Source: Cinnamomum chago
Lineage: Eukaryota; Streptophyta; Magnoliopsida; Laurales; Lauraceae
Length of the DNA: 64,000 nt
Direction of reading: 5' to 3'
Assembly: GCA_038049695.1 (NCBI GenBank)
Contig: CP142458.1
Coordinates: 42,811,501 to 42,875,500 of the forward strand
Below, one piece after another: positions 31,523 through 42,666 of this stretch. The position numbers were made by a program, and so were the translations under genes. Within the stretch, counting starts at the first letter, position 1. The number at the start of each line of letters is the position of its first letter. The notes beneath the pieces were generated by a model, which did not search any database, was not told the origin of the DNA, and worked only from the letters and a program-made list of their open reading frames with translations.

Positions 31523-34500
31523 TGTCGCAACCCCGGAACGGGTCCCGGGCCCGCGATGTTGATTCTGTTGTTATGTTTGTTTTCCCACAGGTTCCCGCGG
31601 TAAGGATTCCCGAAACATCCGAAATCTGTCTCACATGATCAAGTTTGCAGAAGCGTATAGCAAATCACATCCAGATGAGCACCAATAAAATTTTAAGTTC
31701 TATGAAAAAATAATATCAAGACATAGTATCACAAGAAAGGAGTTAACATGGCATTCCCATCATAATTCAAGTTATGAGACTAACACAAAAAGGTAGCTAA
31801 GTTTAGTTACATCCCATAAGAGGCCAATAAAGGCCAATACAAATCTCAAAATATCACAAAAGAACCCATGACCAAAATGAAGCGCCACTCAAGAACCCGC
31901 CCGACGTCTAGTTGACATCGTCGGGTTGCCACTCTCTGACTGGGGGTGGCTCAAGAGCCTCCTCCGGACGCTCCTCCTCAAAGGCAACATCACCTGCACC
32001 TGGGCACCAACATACAAGGGTCAAACACAACGGCTTGGCAGGTAATCAATTTAGGCATGAGCATGTAAAAGGTAAATGTTTAAAGAAACAAATAAGACAT
32101 TTTACTGAATTGTAAACAGTTACATTACTAGGTACATTTCAAAATACGAGCAAAGCTAGCATGAATACTTATAATATCATGAATAGTTACATCCCACAAT
32201 GAGCCCATCCTTTCTCTATCATTTATAATGAAAAGAGCAAGCACGCACGACAAGCACAATATACATAATATAATCACGACATGATTCCCACATATACGGG
32301 AATTCCGGCCGCGGAACCAGACACGCACGATGTGTAAAAAAATACACGACCAGTCTGCAGACAGTCCACATGTTTAAGGACCCCAGACAGTGGATCAAAC
32401 TGAAGGGGTAGTCCATGCTCAGTGGTGTTCACTTAAATTCATGAATGCACAAAAAATGGCGAAACACGTCTTAAACCAAATCAAGCTTGAAGGGGGAAAT
32501 CACTTATCAGAACTAAGCAAGGCACGGCTAGCAAGAGGCATAAGTATATATGCAAAACACGCTTAAGAAGTAACCCCCTTTTTATCCTTGAAACCATTTT
32601 TTCAAATGAGTTTATACTTAACTTCAAAACAAGTACACGATAATACTTGTTACATCAAACTAAAGTTTGAAGCAAAGTCTATCAAGCATATGTAAGGACC
32701 TATTGTTGACCCTTACGTAATTGAAACCCAAATTTTGGAATTACAAAGAGAATTGGGTGCCCCCAAAGTTAAAGACATTTCAAATCTCAATTACACAATG
32801 TCAGGCTAAAAGCCCCATAACATAATCTAGTTTTCATCCCTGTAGAAATCCTTCTAAAAGCGGCTCATCTTGAAATTTCGATCACCTAATCTTTTTAGGC
32901 ATGAGCATGTAATAAGTAAATGTTTAAAGAAACAAATAAGACATTTTACTTAATTGTAAACAGTTATATGACTAAGGTACATTTCAAAATACGAGCAAAG
33001 CTAGCATGAATACTTATAATATCATGAATAGTTACATTCCACAACGAGCCCATCCTTTCTCTATCATTTATAATAAAAAGAGCAAGCACGCACGACAAGC
33101 ATGATATACATAATATAATCACGACACGATTCCCACATATACGGGGATTCCGGCCGTGGAACCGGACACGCACGATGTGTAATAAAATACATGACCAGTC
33201 TGCAGACAGTCCACATGTTTAAGGACCCCCAAACAGTGGATCAAACTGAAGGGGCAGTCCAAGCTCAGTGGTGTTCACTTAAATTCACGAATGCACAAAA
33301 CACGGCGAAACACGTCTTAAACCAAATCAAGCTTGAAAGGGGAAATCACTTATCAGAACTAAGCAAGGCACGACTAGCAAGAGGCATAAGTATATATGCA
33401 AAACACGCTTAAGAAGTGACCCCCTTTTATCCTTGAAACCATTTTTTCAAATGAGTTTATACTTAACTTCAAATCGAGTACACGATAATACTTGTTACAT
33501 CAAACTAAAGTTTGAAGCAAAGTCCATCAAGCAAATGTAAGGACCTTTGGTTAACCCTTGTGTAATTGAAACCCAAATGTTGGAATTGCAAAGAGAATTG
33601 GGTGCCCCCGAAGTTAAAGACATTTCAAATCTCAATTACATAATGTCAAGCTAAAAGCCCCATAACATACTCTAGTTTTCATCCCTGTAGAAATCCTTCT
33701 AAAAGCGGCTCATCTAGAAATTTCAGTCACCTGTCGGTCGGCCGACAGCTGACCGACAGATTTTCCTAGAAAATCTCAGCTCTCTAGAAATAGAACCGAA
33801 CTGACTTCGGTTGGCTGTCAGTTGACCGAGGTGGGAACGTCGGTTAGCCAACAGCTGACCGAAATCTGTCTTACGAAATGCAGGTCTCGGGAAAAGGAGC
33901 CGACAAAATTCTGTTGGCTGTCGGCCGCACTTCGGTTAGCCGACAGCTGACCGACGTTGCGCGGACAGTACATTTCAAGTCAGATTTTTACATTTCTTCT
34001 TCCCTTCTTCTTATTTCTCCTTCAACCTGCCCCTCCCTGAGCCTACAAGCTCTCCAAGGGATTAAACGTACATTTACAAGCACAATTTCAACCATCTCAT
34101 TCCCATTCTCCCATCTAAAACAAAATCCCCAAAAGTTTCCATTCAAGACATAGATTTCCAATATAATGAAGAGAATGAAAGAAACAAACCAAATGCACAC
34201 ATGCTAACATCCATCCTAGATTGTTTACTTGCCTTAGTCCGAGATGTCACAACCTTCTTCCAGCACTTCCACTCAAGCTAAGCCAAAGGCTACAAAAACC
34301 CCATGAAAGCCATTCAAAACTCACTCAAACTTGAAAACAAGAAACTCATTTTCACAAAAGGGTTTGTAAACATGAAAAACAAGATCTTTAGGAACCAAAC
34401 AGGCTCCATTAAAAAGATGGGTTGGAGTTCTTACCTACAGATGCACAAACAAGAGAGAATGAAGAAAATGGAGATCTTGCCCAACTAGAAACTTAAAGAA

Positions 34501-35189
34501 ACTTGGATCAATGGAAAGCTAGGGATGAGAGGAAGAAGATGATGGTCTTGGAATTCCATTTGGAGTCTTCTAGCTTGATCATTCAAGAGAAATGAAGTGG
34601 AAGAAAAAGGGTTCTCTCTCCTTGGCTGCTCTAGGGTTAGGGTTTAAGAGTTAAAAGAGGGAAGGAAAAGGAGTTGACTTATAAACCCTAGCAAATGGGC
34701 CCCAATGAGCCTAAACCTTGCATCGACAAAAACATGATCTTGTGAGCCTCGGATGAACTCGACGAAGAAGGATAAAACGATCCTCGAATTATCTAGTTTC
34801 CAAAAAGTATATTTTTGACATGGTTTTAAGATTTTGAAATTTGTGTCCAAATTTGTGTATAAAGACAACTTTACCCTTTTTGGGCCAGAACTTGGGTTTT
34901 GGGCTTCAAACATGAATGGGCTAAAAATGAAAGTTGTAACAAATAGTAAAACCATTCAATGAAATCAAAAATCACAATTAAAAATGGAAACCAATACGAT
35001 CCTCCCAAGCTTACACGTGCACTCAGGGCTCCCTGAGTGTGCCTGACTAACGCTAAACGTCCTCAAAATTCCCAAAGCTATATCCAGGACTAAAACTAAT
35101 TATTTCTAACCCACGATAACTAAACCCACTTAAGACTAAACACATACTAATCACACACTAATCGAATTAGTCTGGGTCAGGGTCTAACA
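31523..35189 (-). repeat. LTR shared by T1 (5') and T2 (3')
   Basis: It runs from TGTCGCAACCCCGGAACGGG to GGGTCAGGGTCTAACA. The PBS of T1 abuts its left side (31507-31518) and the polypurine tract of T2 abuts its right side (35190-35202), so it serves both. At 3667 bp it is about 790 bp longer than the 3' LTR because of an internal tandem duplication (32051-33724). Palindromes lie at 33728-33960. Confidence 0.9.
32051..33724 (-). repeat. 844-bp offset tandem duplication within the shared LTR
   Basis: TTAGGCATGAGCATGTAA at 32051 recurs at 32895, and the two copies stay alignable to the GCGGCTCATCT motif (about 32860 and 33704). The first copy is near-identical to 20910-21737; the second is clearly more diverged. 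Confidence 0.85.
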
Positions 35190-35195
35190 TCCTCC

Positions 35196-35915
35196 ACCCC
35201 TTAGAATATTTGGTCCACCAAATAAAAGAGACATTTACCTCTGGTAAAAGCCGTGGATATTTCCTCTGCACTTGATCTCTCAATTCCCATGTTGCTTCCT
35301 CTCGCTCGTGATTTTTCCAAAGTACCTTGACCCAATGAATAGTCCGATTTCTCAATTCTTGCTCTTTGGTATCAATGATCTTGATCGGCTTTTCCACGTA
35401 CGAGGCATCTTCCCGAATCTCTAAAGGCTCGTGATGTAGTATATGTGAAGGACTAGAGACGTATTTCTTGAGCAAAGAAACATGAAATACATTGTGCACC
35501 CCGGAGAGTTCCGGCGGTAACGCAAGTCTATACGCGACATCTCCAATCTTGCTCAAAATTTCATACGAACCAATAAACCTTCTAGACAATTTGCCTTTCT
35601 GTCCGAATCTCAAAGTTCCTCTAACTGGTGAGATTTTCGAGAATACTTTGTCACCCACTTGAAACTGTAATTCTCTTGGGCGAGTGTCTGCATAACTCTT
35701 CTGCCTGCTTCGGGCGATCTTCAAACGTTCCTGAATCAGCTTGACCTTATCACTTGTCTCTCCAACTATTGTCGGTCCATGAAAACTACGCTCACCGACT
35801 TCTTCCCGGCAAACCGGAGCTCTACATCTTCTGCCATAGAGTGCCTCGAAACGTGCCATACCATGCTATAGTGGTTGCTATTGCTGTAAACAAATTCACA
35901 AAGCGGTAAGCACTC
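35196..35915 (-). pseudogene. T2 integrase C-terminus with complete chromodomain
   Basis: The open frame (35167-35859) carries ARFEALYGRRCRAPVC, GDKVFSKISPVRGTLRFG, RRFIGSYEILSKIGDVAYRL, VHNVFHVSLLKKYVSSPSHI and a full chromodomain-like tail (RNRTIHWVKVLWKNHEREEA, then TWELRDQVQRKYPRL). The coding region runs through the polypurine tract and stops just inside the LTR. It lacks the integrase core because LTR C2 inserted at 35916. The chromodomain probably lacks some aromatic-cage residues, as in plant group II chromoviruses; I did not verify residue by residue. Confidence 0.88.
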
Positions 35916-37633
35916 TGAAAGTCCTCGGGATCCTAACCCTAGAGGGGGGGTGAATAGGGTGAGCTACAATTGTGACCAATTTAGACCAATTTTAAATTCT
36001 TTAAAACAAACTAGTCACATGTGATGATATTAACCAAACAAGATGCGGAAGCTAATAAATGAATCACCACAAGCAAGCACCACAACACCAAGATTTATAG
36101 TGGTTCGGCCTCAATGCCTACATCGACTACCGGCTTGTGATCTAATCACCCCACCGGATTTCCACTATTTATGCTTTTTACTAGGCTAAGCAATAACCCT
36201 TACAAAGTTGTTTTTCTAGGCTAAACAACAACCTCTCAATGTGCTTTTATAGGCTAAGCAATAACCTTACAAGATGCTTTTCTTAGGCTAAGCAATAACC
36301 TTTACAAATAAAGATTTCTCTAAGAAAGTGTCTTCACAAAAGATCACTCTAAGAGATACAATTTAAGCACAATGTATTTGCCTCTAAAATAGGCGGATTT
36401 GAAAGTTTAAAACAAACTCACACAAACACTATATGAATGCAAAGATGAATGCTCATGATGTGTGTGTGTGATAACTTCAATCAAGTTTAAAAAGAAGGCT
36501 TAATCAAATATATGCTTAAAGCATTTCAAAGTTCAAAGCTCATGAAAGATTTGATTGAAGTCTAATGCAAATCACATGTATGAAAATCAACTTGTTAATG
36601 ACATGAAAATCAAAGATTCACAAGTTGTATGGAAATGACTAACTTAGAACATGTGATGCATGTGCAATGTTGTTTTCAAAACCAAATTAATTTTACTAAT
36701 GTTTAAATGAATGAAAACAACAAGTTATGTTTCAACCAAGAAAATGAATCATGCTATATAAAGGAAATCAAAGATTTAGGCTAAGCATGATTAAGAAGAT
36801 TTAAAAACAACTTGGATGAAAACAAAGTGAGGAATCCAATCTTAATTACATCAAAGATTAAGAGAAGAATGGATTCATCACATCATAGTTAACATGCACA
36901 AAATCAATTACCAATAACTTAAACAAAGCATGTAAACTATGTTTTAGAAAGGTAGAGCTTACTTGGTGGTTTAACTCATTAATCCAAGCTTTAGCTCTCC
37001 TAATGACCCTCTAGCCTTTTCAACTTCATCCCCTTTCAATGGCTCCAAAATGGTCTCAAAGGTTCATGGTTCAAGCCTTGAAAAAGGTTGGAAATGAATG
37101 GACTTTATAGGGAAAAAGTTGCCAACGGCTAGTAGCAGGTCGACCTACCACACACAACGGTCAAAAAACTGACCGTTGGAGCTTTCTGGACCCAGTCGAC
37201 CTGCAGAGAGGTAGGTCGACCTACCCCTGGGTAGGTCGACCTACCTCACTGCAGGTTGACCACCTGGGACCTAAAAAATCCAATTTTGCATATTTGAAGG
37301 TATTTCTTTGGGAGGATTTTTGGGCCACTAAACCAAGCTAGAATACATGTTTTAAATCATTCAAAGAGGTTTAAAAACACGAAACATAAAAAGCCTAAAA
37401 TGATTCAAAACTTTAAAACCAAAGGCTAGCTTGATTTGATAAAACTCTTTTCTAAAACAAATGCATCCAAGATTGAAAACAAATCATGCATAAATTGATA
37501 CTTTTACAACTCTTAAAAACAATGCATGAATAAAACAAGATTTCAAGTTTATTTAAAACAATGCAAGTGTGTAAATCAAATGATGCTAGAAAGAAATGCA
37601 TCCATCAAATTGTAATCTAGAAAATTCCTAACA
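35916..37633 (-). repeat. Solo LTR C2 (in T2 integrase)
   Basis: 1718 bp, TGAAAGTCCTCGGGATCC to AATTCCTAACA, flanked by CACTC (35911-35915, 37634-37638). The uninterrupted T1 copy reads AAGCACTCATCCC, confirming the site. A minus-strand TATA (CTATAAAG near 37103-37110) sets orientation. Four 35-bp repeats lie at 36183-36310. The palindrome block (37137-37262) includes two perfect 16-bp units GGTAGGTCGACCTACC (37210-37225, 37230-37245). Confidence 0.93.
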
Positions 37634-37638
37634 CACTC

Positions 37639-38229
37639 ATCCCACTGAACCTTGAAATCCAATACACAAGCACGTAACATGTCTTCGAGAGTCGATATCG
37701 TCCTTTCTGACTGACCATCGGTCTAAGGATGATATGTTGTGCTGAACTGGAGTTTAGTACCCATAGACTCATGAAGAGTTTTCAAAACTTTGAAATAAAC
37801 CTGTTGTCTCTGTCTGAAGTGATGGAGACGAGCTAACCATGTTTACTAACAATCTCATCAACGAATAGTTTTGCAAGTGGTGCCATGTGCATCATATTCC
37901 CCGTCCTCATCGGAATGAAATGAGCAGACTTTGTCAGACAATCTATAATAATCCAAATCGCATTACTTCCCTTCTTGGTATTCGACAAACGGGATACGAA
38001 ACCCATGGTGATGTGCTCCCATTTTCACTCCGGAATCTCCAACGGTTGTAGCAGACCTGGGGGCTTCTGATGTTCTGCTTTAATCAACTGAGAAGTTAAA
38101 CAACGGGACACAAAAGTTGCTATCTTTCTCTTCATGTTGTTCCACCAAAATCAATTCTTCAAATTATGGTACATCTTCATGCTACCCGGATGCATAGAAT
38201 AACTTGTGATGTGAGCTTCATTCATTATA
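37639..38229 (-). pseudogene. T2 integrase core and zinc finger (frameshifted)
   Basis: The DNA aligns with 28990-29540 of T1 and still encodes pieces of the zinc finger and DDE core, but small indels break the frame repeatedly, so no long open frame remains. Confidence 0.75.
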
Positions 38230-39385
38230 TCACTTCAAGTCAACCACATTTGGCACACACAACCGGTCACGGAAATAAAGTATCCCAGTCACCATCTTGA
38301 AATCTGGACGTTCTGTGATATGCTCCACTATCTTTGCCAAGTCTGGGTCTTGTAACTGACTTTCCTTGATCCTCTGGATAAAGATAGGTTCTGATACTGT
38401 CATATTAGCCAACATTGGACCCAGTTCCAGGGTTTATACCTCCACACCCAACTCTTCAAACTGCTGTAAAACACCAATCCCTCTCAAACTGGCCATGACC
38501 ACTGATTTTCTGCTCAATGCATCAGCTACAACATGCACTTTGCATGGATGATACTTGATTGGGAAGTCATAATCCTTGATATACTCCATCCACCTTCTCT
38601 GCCTCATATTTAAATCCTTCTGCGAGAACAAATATTGTAAACTTCGGTGATCTGAATGGGCCTCAAATTTCTCTCCATAGAGATAGTGTCTCCACATCTT
38701 CAATGCAAAAACAACTGCCGCAAATTTCAAGTCATGAGTTGCATAGTTCTTCTCATGGTCCTTCAACTGCCTTGAGCCATAAGCAATCACCTTGCCATCC
38801 TGCATCAATACACAACCTAGTCCCACATTCGAAGCATCTGTAAAAATAATAAATCCGTCGCTGCCCGATGGTAATGTAAGGATTGGAGATGTGGTTAACC
38901 TTCCCTTCAACTCTTGAAAACTCGTTTCACACTGTTCGGTCCAAACAAATGGGACGTTCTTCCTGGTCAACTTCGTCAAAGGTGCTGCGATGGATGAAAA
39001 ACCTTGGACAAATCTTCTGTAGTAGCCTGCTAACCCCAAAAGGCTTCTGATTTCAGTCACACTGCTTGGTCTCACCCAATAAACAGCTGCCTCTATCTTG
39101 GCTAGATCAACTGCTAAACCTTCTCTGGAGATTATGTGGCCTAGAAAAGCAACTTGCTCTAACGAGAATTCGCACTTACTGAGTTTCGCATAAAGCTGGT
39201 TGACCCTCAAAAGCTGTAACGTTGTCCTCAAATATTCTTCATGCTCCTTCTTACTCTTGGAATACACACGGACGTCATCAATGAATACTACTATAGAGTG
39301 ATCCAAATATGGTGCAAAGACTTTGTTCATAAGAGCCATAAAGACTGCGGGTGCATTTGTCAAACCAAATGGCATCACTAAGAAC
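38230..39385 (-). pseudogene. T2 reverse transcriptase (C-terminal half) and RNase H
   Basis: An open frame at 38434-39378 runs from [20 protein letters not shown] through catalytic [15 protein letters not shown] and [13 protein letters not shown], to RNase H ([43 protein letters not shown]) and the tether ADALSRKS. A stop near 38434-38436 precedes LANMTVSEPIFIQRIKES (38230-38415). The N-terminal half of the RT is 20.6 kb away at 59964-60540, because element B inserted at 39386. Confidence 0.9.
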
Positions 39386-40076
39386 TGTCACGCCCCCAAA
39401 CCGGAACCTTGGGGGCGCGAGTGGGATTAATGGTAATTATATTTTTCTTTCTCCCAAGATCCGCGTGTGTGAAGACAACACATTCCAACACACTCTGAAT
39501 ATTTTTGTGGAAGCTTTCGGGCGTTGCGACTCAGAGTCTGTGGCCATCGGATTCCGCGTCGTACTCAACCTCTAGCATATAGCTATTATATCAAGAACTA
39601 TATCAGACTGGAGTAAACCATCTCAACAAAGTACAGAGCTGATAGTAACAGGATATTACATTCCCAAATATGTTCAAGTTACAATTATCAATGTACATTA
39701 ATTAAGAATCCCAAGAAAAGGCTAATAAAAGCCATACAATAGCAAGTTATTAACCACTACCCCGATGTGACGCAACTCCGATGTCAATTCAATGTCTACA
39801 TAACATAGTCGACAAGACAACCTGCAAATCTTGGCTCCACAGCCAACAAAAGCACTCATCTCGAGACAAAGAAGTCTGGACCTGAGTACCAAAAGTAGTG
39901 GGTCAGACACGACGGTCTAACAAGTGGATGAAAAGATAATAAATATATTGAAGAATAAAACAGATGATAAATCATGCTATTTGATCAAATGTTGCATATA
40001 ATTAAACGGGTGGAAAATCGTGGTTCTCTGACAAAACATGTATTCGTTTAAAGTATGATTTAAACATGGAGATCAA

Positions 40077-40480
40077 ACAAAACCTATCTACATTTACATC
40101 ATCTAAAAAAGCATAGATATTTGACAATCGGGTGTTCATTTAAAACATGTGTAAATATAGAGGTCTGGCAAAACAAATGTTCATTTGAAACATATGTAAA
40201 AGCATGAGTATTCGACAAATCGGGTATTCATTTAAAGCGTGTGTAACCATAGAAATCTAGCAAAACAAATGTTCATTTGAAACATATGTAAAAGCATGAG
40301 CATTCAAAGAACAGGGCATTCATTCAAAGCGTGTGTAACCATAGAAATCTGGCAAAACAAATGTTCATTTGAAACATATGTAAAAGAATGAGCATTCGAC
40401 AAACCGGGTATTCATTTAAAGCATGCGTAACCATAGAAATCTGGCAAAACAAATGTTCATTTGAAACATATGTGTGTACA
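40077..40480 (-). repeat. 92-bp tandem repeat in LTR B
   Basis: CAAAACAAATGTTCATTTGA starts at 40169, 40261, 40353 and 40445, exactly 92 bases apart. Related, more diverged arrays occur in the other B LTRs near 45150-45740, 52800-53270 and 57120-57420. Confidence 0.88.
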
Positions 40481-41449
40481 AGGAACGGGAAACAATATAA
40501 CAATAACTAAATTTACCTTGGAAAGTATTAACACCTGTTTAAATAATAACTTTCATTAAAGAAATGAATCATTTACCGGAAGACAAATAAGCAATATAAA
40601 ACATGTAGGATATCCAAGGAATCGGGAACTAGTAAGATTGCCAACCACACGAAGCTAAGTCCTTTATCACTAATGTGACAGAGCAATAACTAGGCATTGA
40701 TCTCAGTCACTCGAGCTGAGGAAAAACAGTGGATCTTATAAATATATATACATATACTATACATGACCACGGTAGCAAGCCGGGCATCGGGAACCACAGT
40801 AGCAATCTGCGGTATCGGGACATGACCACGGTAATAACCGAGTAGCGGGATCTAAACTGCAGCTAGCGAGACAAGAGGGGGATCTCCAAGTTAGTGGATC
40901 AAACTGACAACGTTATCCAAGCTTAGTGGTGCCGACTCATAGGTCAAATGAAATATCAAACATATATGAAATACATCAAGTGCAAGTACATAAACGGGCG
41001 GGGCAAGTATGCTCAAGGCACAACTGTCATTTCACGTCGGGCAATACATTTCGGGACAAGTAACTGTTACTAATGTAACTTCGATGCTTTCGGGAAAACA
41101 AGTCATGTAATATAAATCTCGGGAACAGTGAAATACAATAAACAATTGAGATTTCAGGAAAGTATCGGGTCCAAGATTTATTTGAAGTGAATAGGGATCC
41201 CGTAAGTCGATCTAATAACAATTTGGTACTCTTTGAGTTTGGGGACATTCCGGGCTCCTTATACACTTTTGTGAATTCAAAACTTCAATGAATCTTTGTG
41301 ACATGGTTCTCTTCTCAAACGAGTTTCGTACGTATCTCCCGATGAACAGTCCCCATCATTCTCTAAAAGGGTTCACGAATGATTGGGATAGAAACCCCGT
41401 CCATTTCTCTTCATTTCTTTTCATTTCAGGGTTTCTTGGTGATTTCGGT

Positions 41450-41842
41450 CACCTAGCGGTCAACTGGCGGTTAGCCACCACTGGGTTCGGCGGTTAGCCG
41501 CTGGCTGATCGCGGTTGGCCTGACAAAGTGCAGCTTACTGGAAAGTAACCGAAATGGTTCGGTTAGCTAGCGGTTAGCCGCTGGCTAACCATGTGGCTAA
41601 CCGTGTCTTTGGTGAAGAAAAGTTACTCTCTTGAAAAGTAACCGAAATGGATCGGTTGGCTGGCGGTTATCCGCCGATGGGTTAGGCGGTTAGCCGCTTG
41701 CTAACAATGAGGCTGACCGTGCCTTTAGGAGGAAAATGTTGCTCTCTGGAAAAGTAACCGCGACTGTTCGGCTAGCTGGCGGTTAGCCGCCAGTCACCAG
41801 ACAGCTAGCCGACAGGTTACCGCTGGCTGACCGCTAGGTGCG
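41450..41842 (-). repeat. Palindrome cluster in the element B 3' LTR
   Basis: Inverted units of the GGTTAGCC/GGCTAACC type, as in A2 and A3, with related GGCGGTTAGCCGCC. The 5' LTR of the same element retains only the last part (58277-58400), so about 400 bases of the cluster were lost there. Confidence 0.8.
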
Positions 41843-42666
41843 GGAAACACCCACTATGTTCAGATTTGAGCCATTTTTCTCCCTTAAACCATTTCCCTTC
41901 ATTCTAGTTCATCTTCATACAATAAAATATGCTAAAAGCTCCTCCCATACACAATCAAAATTTCACCAACATCCATCCCAAACACCTTCACCTTTTTACA
42001 TTCAATCACCAAAGAGAGAAGAAACCCACTAATCACAAGGATCCATTGAGATATTAACAAGAAATAATGAAAACTATAAAGCAATGTTTTCAAGACATCA
42101 AATGAGCTAAAAAGCTCCTCAAATGCATCATTCAACACTTCCATTCTCCTCATTTCAAATTTCTCCCTTTCCATCCTTTCCATTCAAAATCAATCTCAAG
42201 GTAGAGAAAACTCATTTATGTCAAACCACTTGAAATCTTGACAACATGATGCATACATTCCAAGTATGAACAAGAGAGAAATAGACTCATTAATAGGCAC
42301 ATTTCAAAATCAATATTAATCATAGCAAAAGACAAGTATTAAAATCATCAAAACCATTAATGAATCAAGCTTTTCTCACAAAACATGTCAATAATCAAAA
42401 CAATCCATTCATCCACTTGCCTCGGGTCTTCTAATCAAGAAATCAAGCTTAAACACTCTTCCAAATCCAAGCTCCTAAGCTACAAGCAAAACCCCCAAAA
42501 CAAACCCTAAAATGGGTCAAACAATGAAAGACAAGGAATGGGCTCAAACCAAACTAGGAAATAGAACCTAAGGGAAAGCCATAGCTCAACAATAGAAGAT
42601 GGAAAGAAGTCATTACCTCTAGGTCCATTAATAAACAAGAACTAGCTTGAAATAGGGGCTGCCCAC

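Larger units (their letters stand above)
20382..35189 (-). mobile_element. Chromovirus-like Ty3/Gypsy element T1 (gag-less, Tekay/Del-like)
   Basis: The order on the minus strand is 5' LTR (35189-31523), PBS, RT, RNase H, integrase, chromodomain, polypurine tract and 3' LTR (23259-20382). The integrase C-terminus (RFIGPYEILSK, HNVFHVSMLKKY) and the WVKVLWENHE chromodomain motif place it with plant chromoviruses of the Tekay/Del type. The region between PBS and RT is only about 250 bases, so gag and most of protease are missing. Solo LTR A2 splits the chromodomain. The 5' LTR also serves as the 3' LTR of T2. Confidence 0.88.
39386..42666 (-). repeat. 3' LTR of element B, first part
   Basis: It begins TGTCACGCCCCCAAACCGG on the plus strand and continues after LTR A3 at 50037. 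Together the two pieces are about 3.97 kb. It contains a 92-bp tandem repeat and a palindrome slot (41450-41842) of GGTTAGCC-GCT-GGCTAACC units, for example 41572-41590. Confidence 0.9.

Noticed and set aside
40077..40480. CRISPR-like regular repeats
   Set aside because: The whole 92-bp unit is repeated without unique spacers, inside an LTR in a plant genome.
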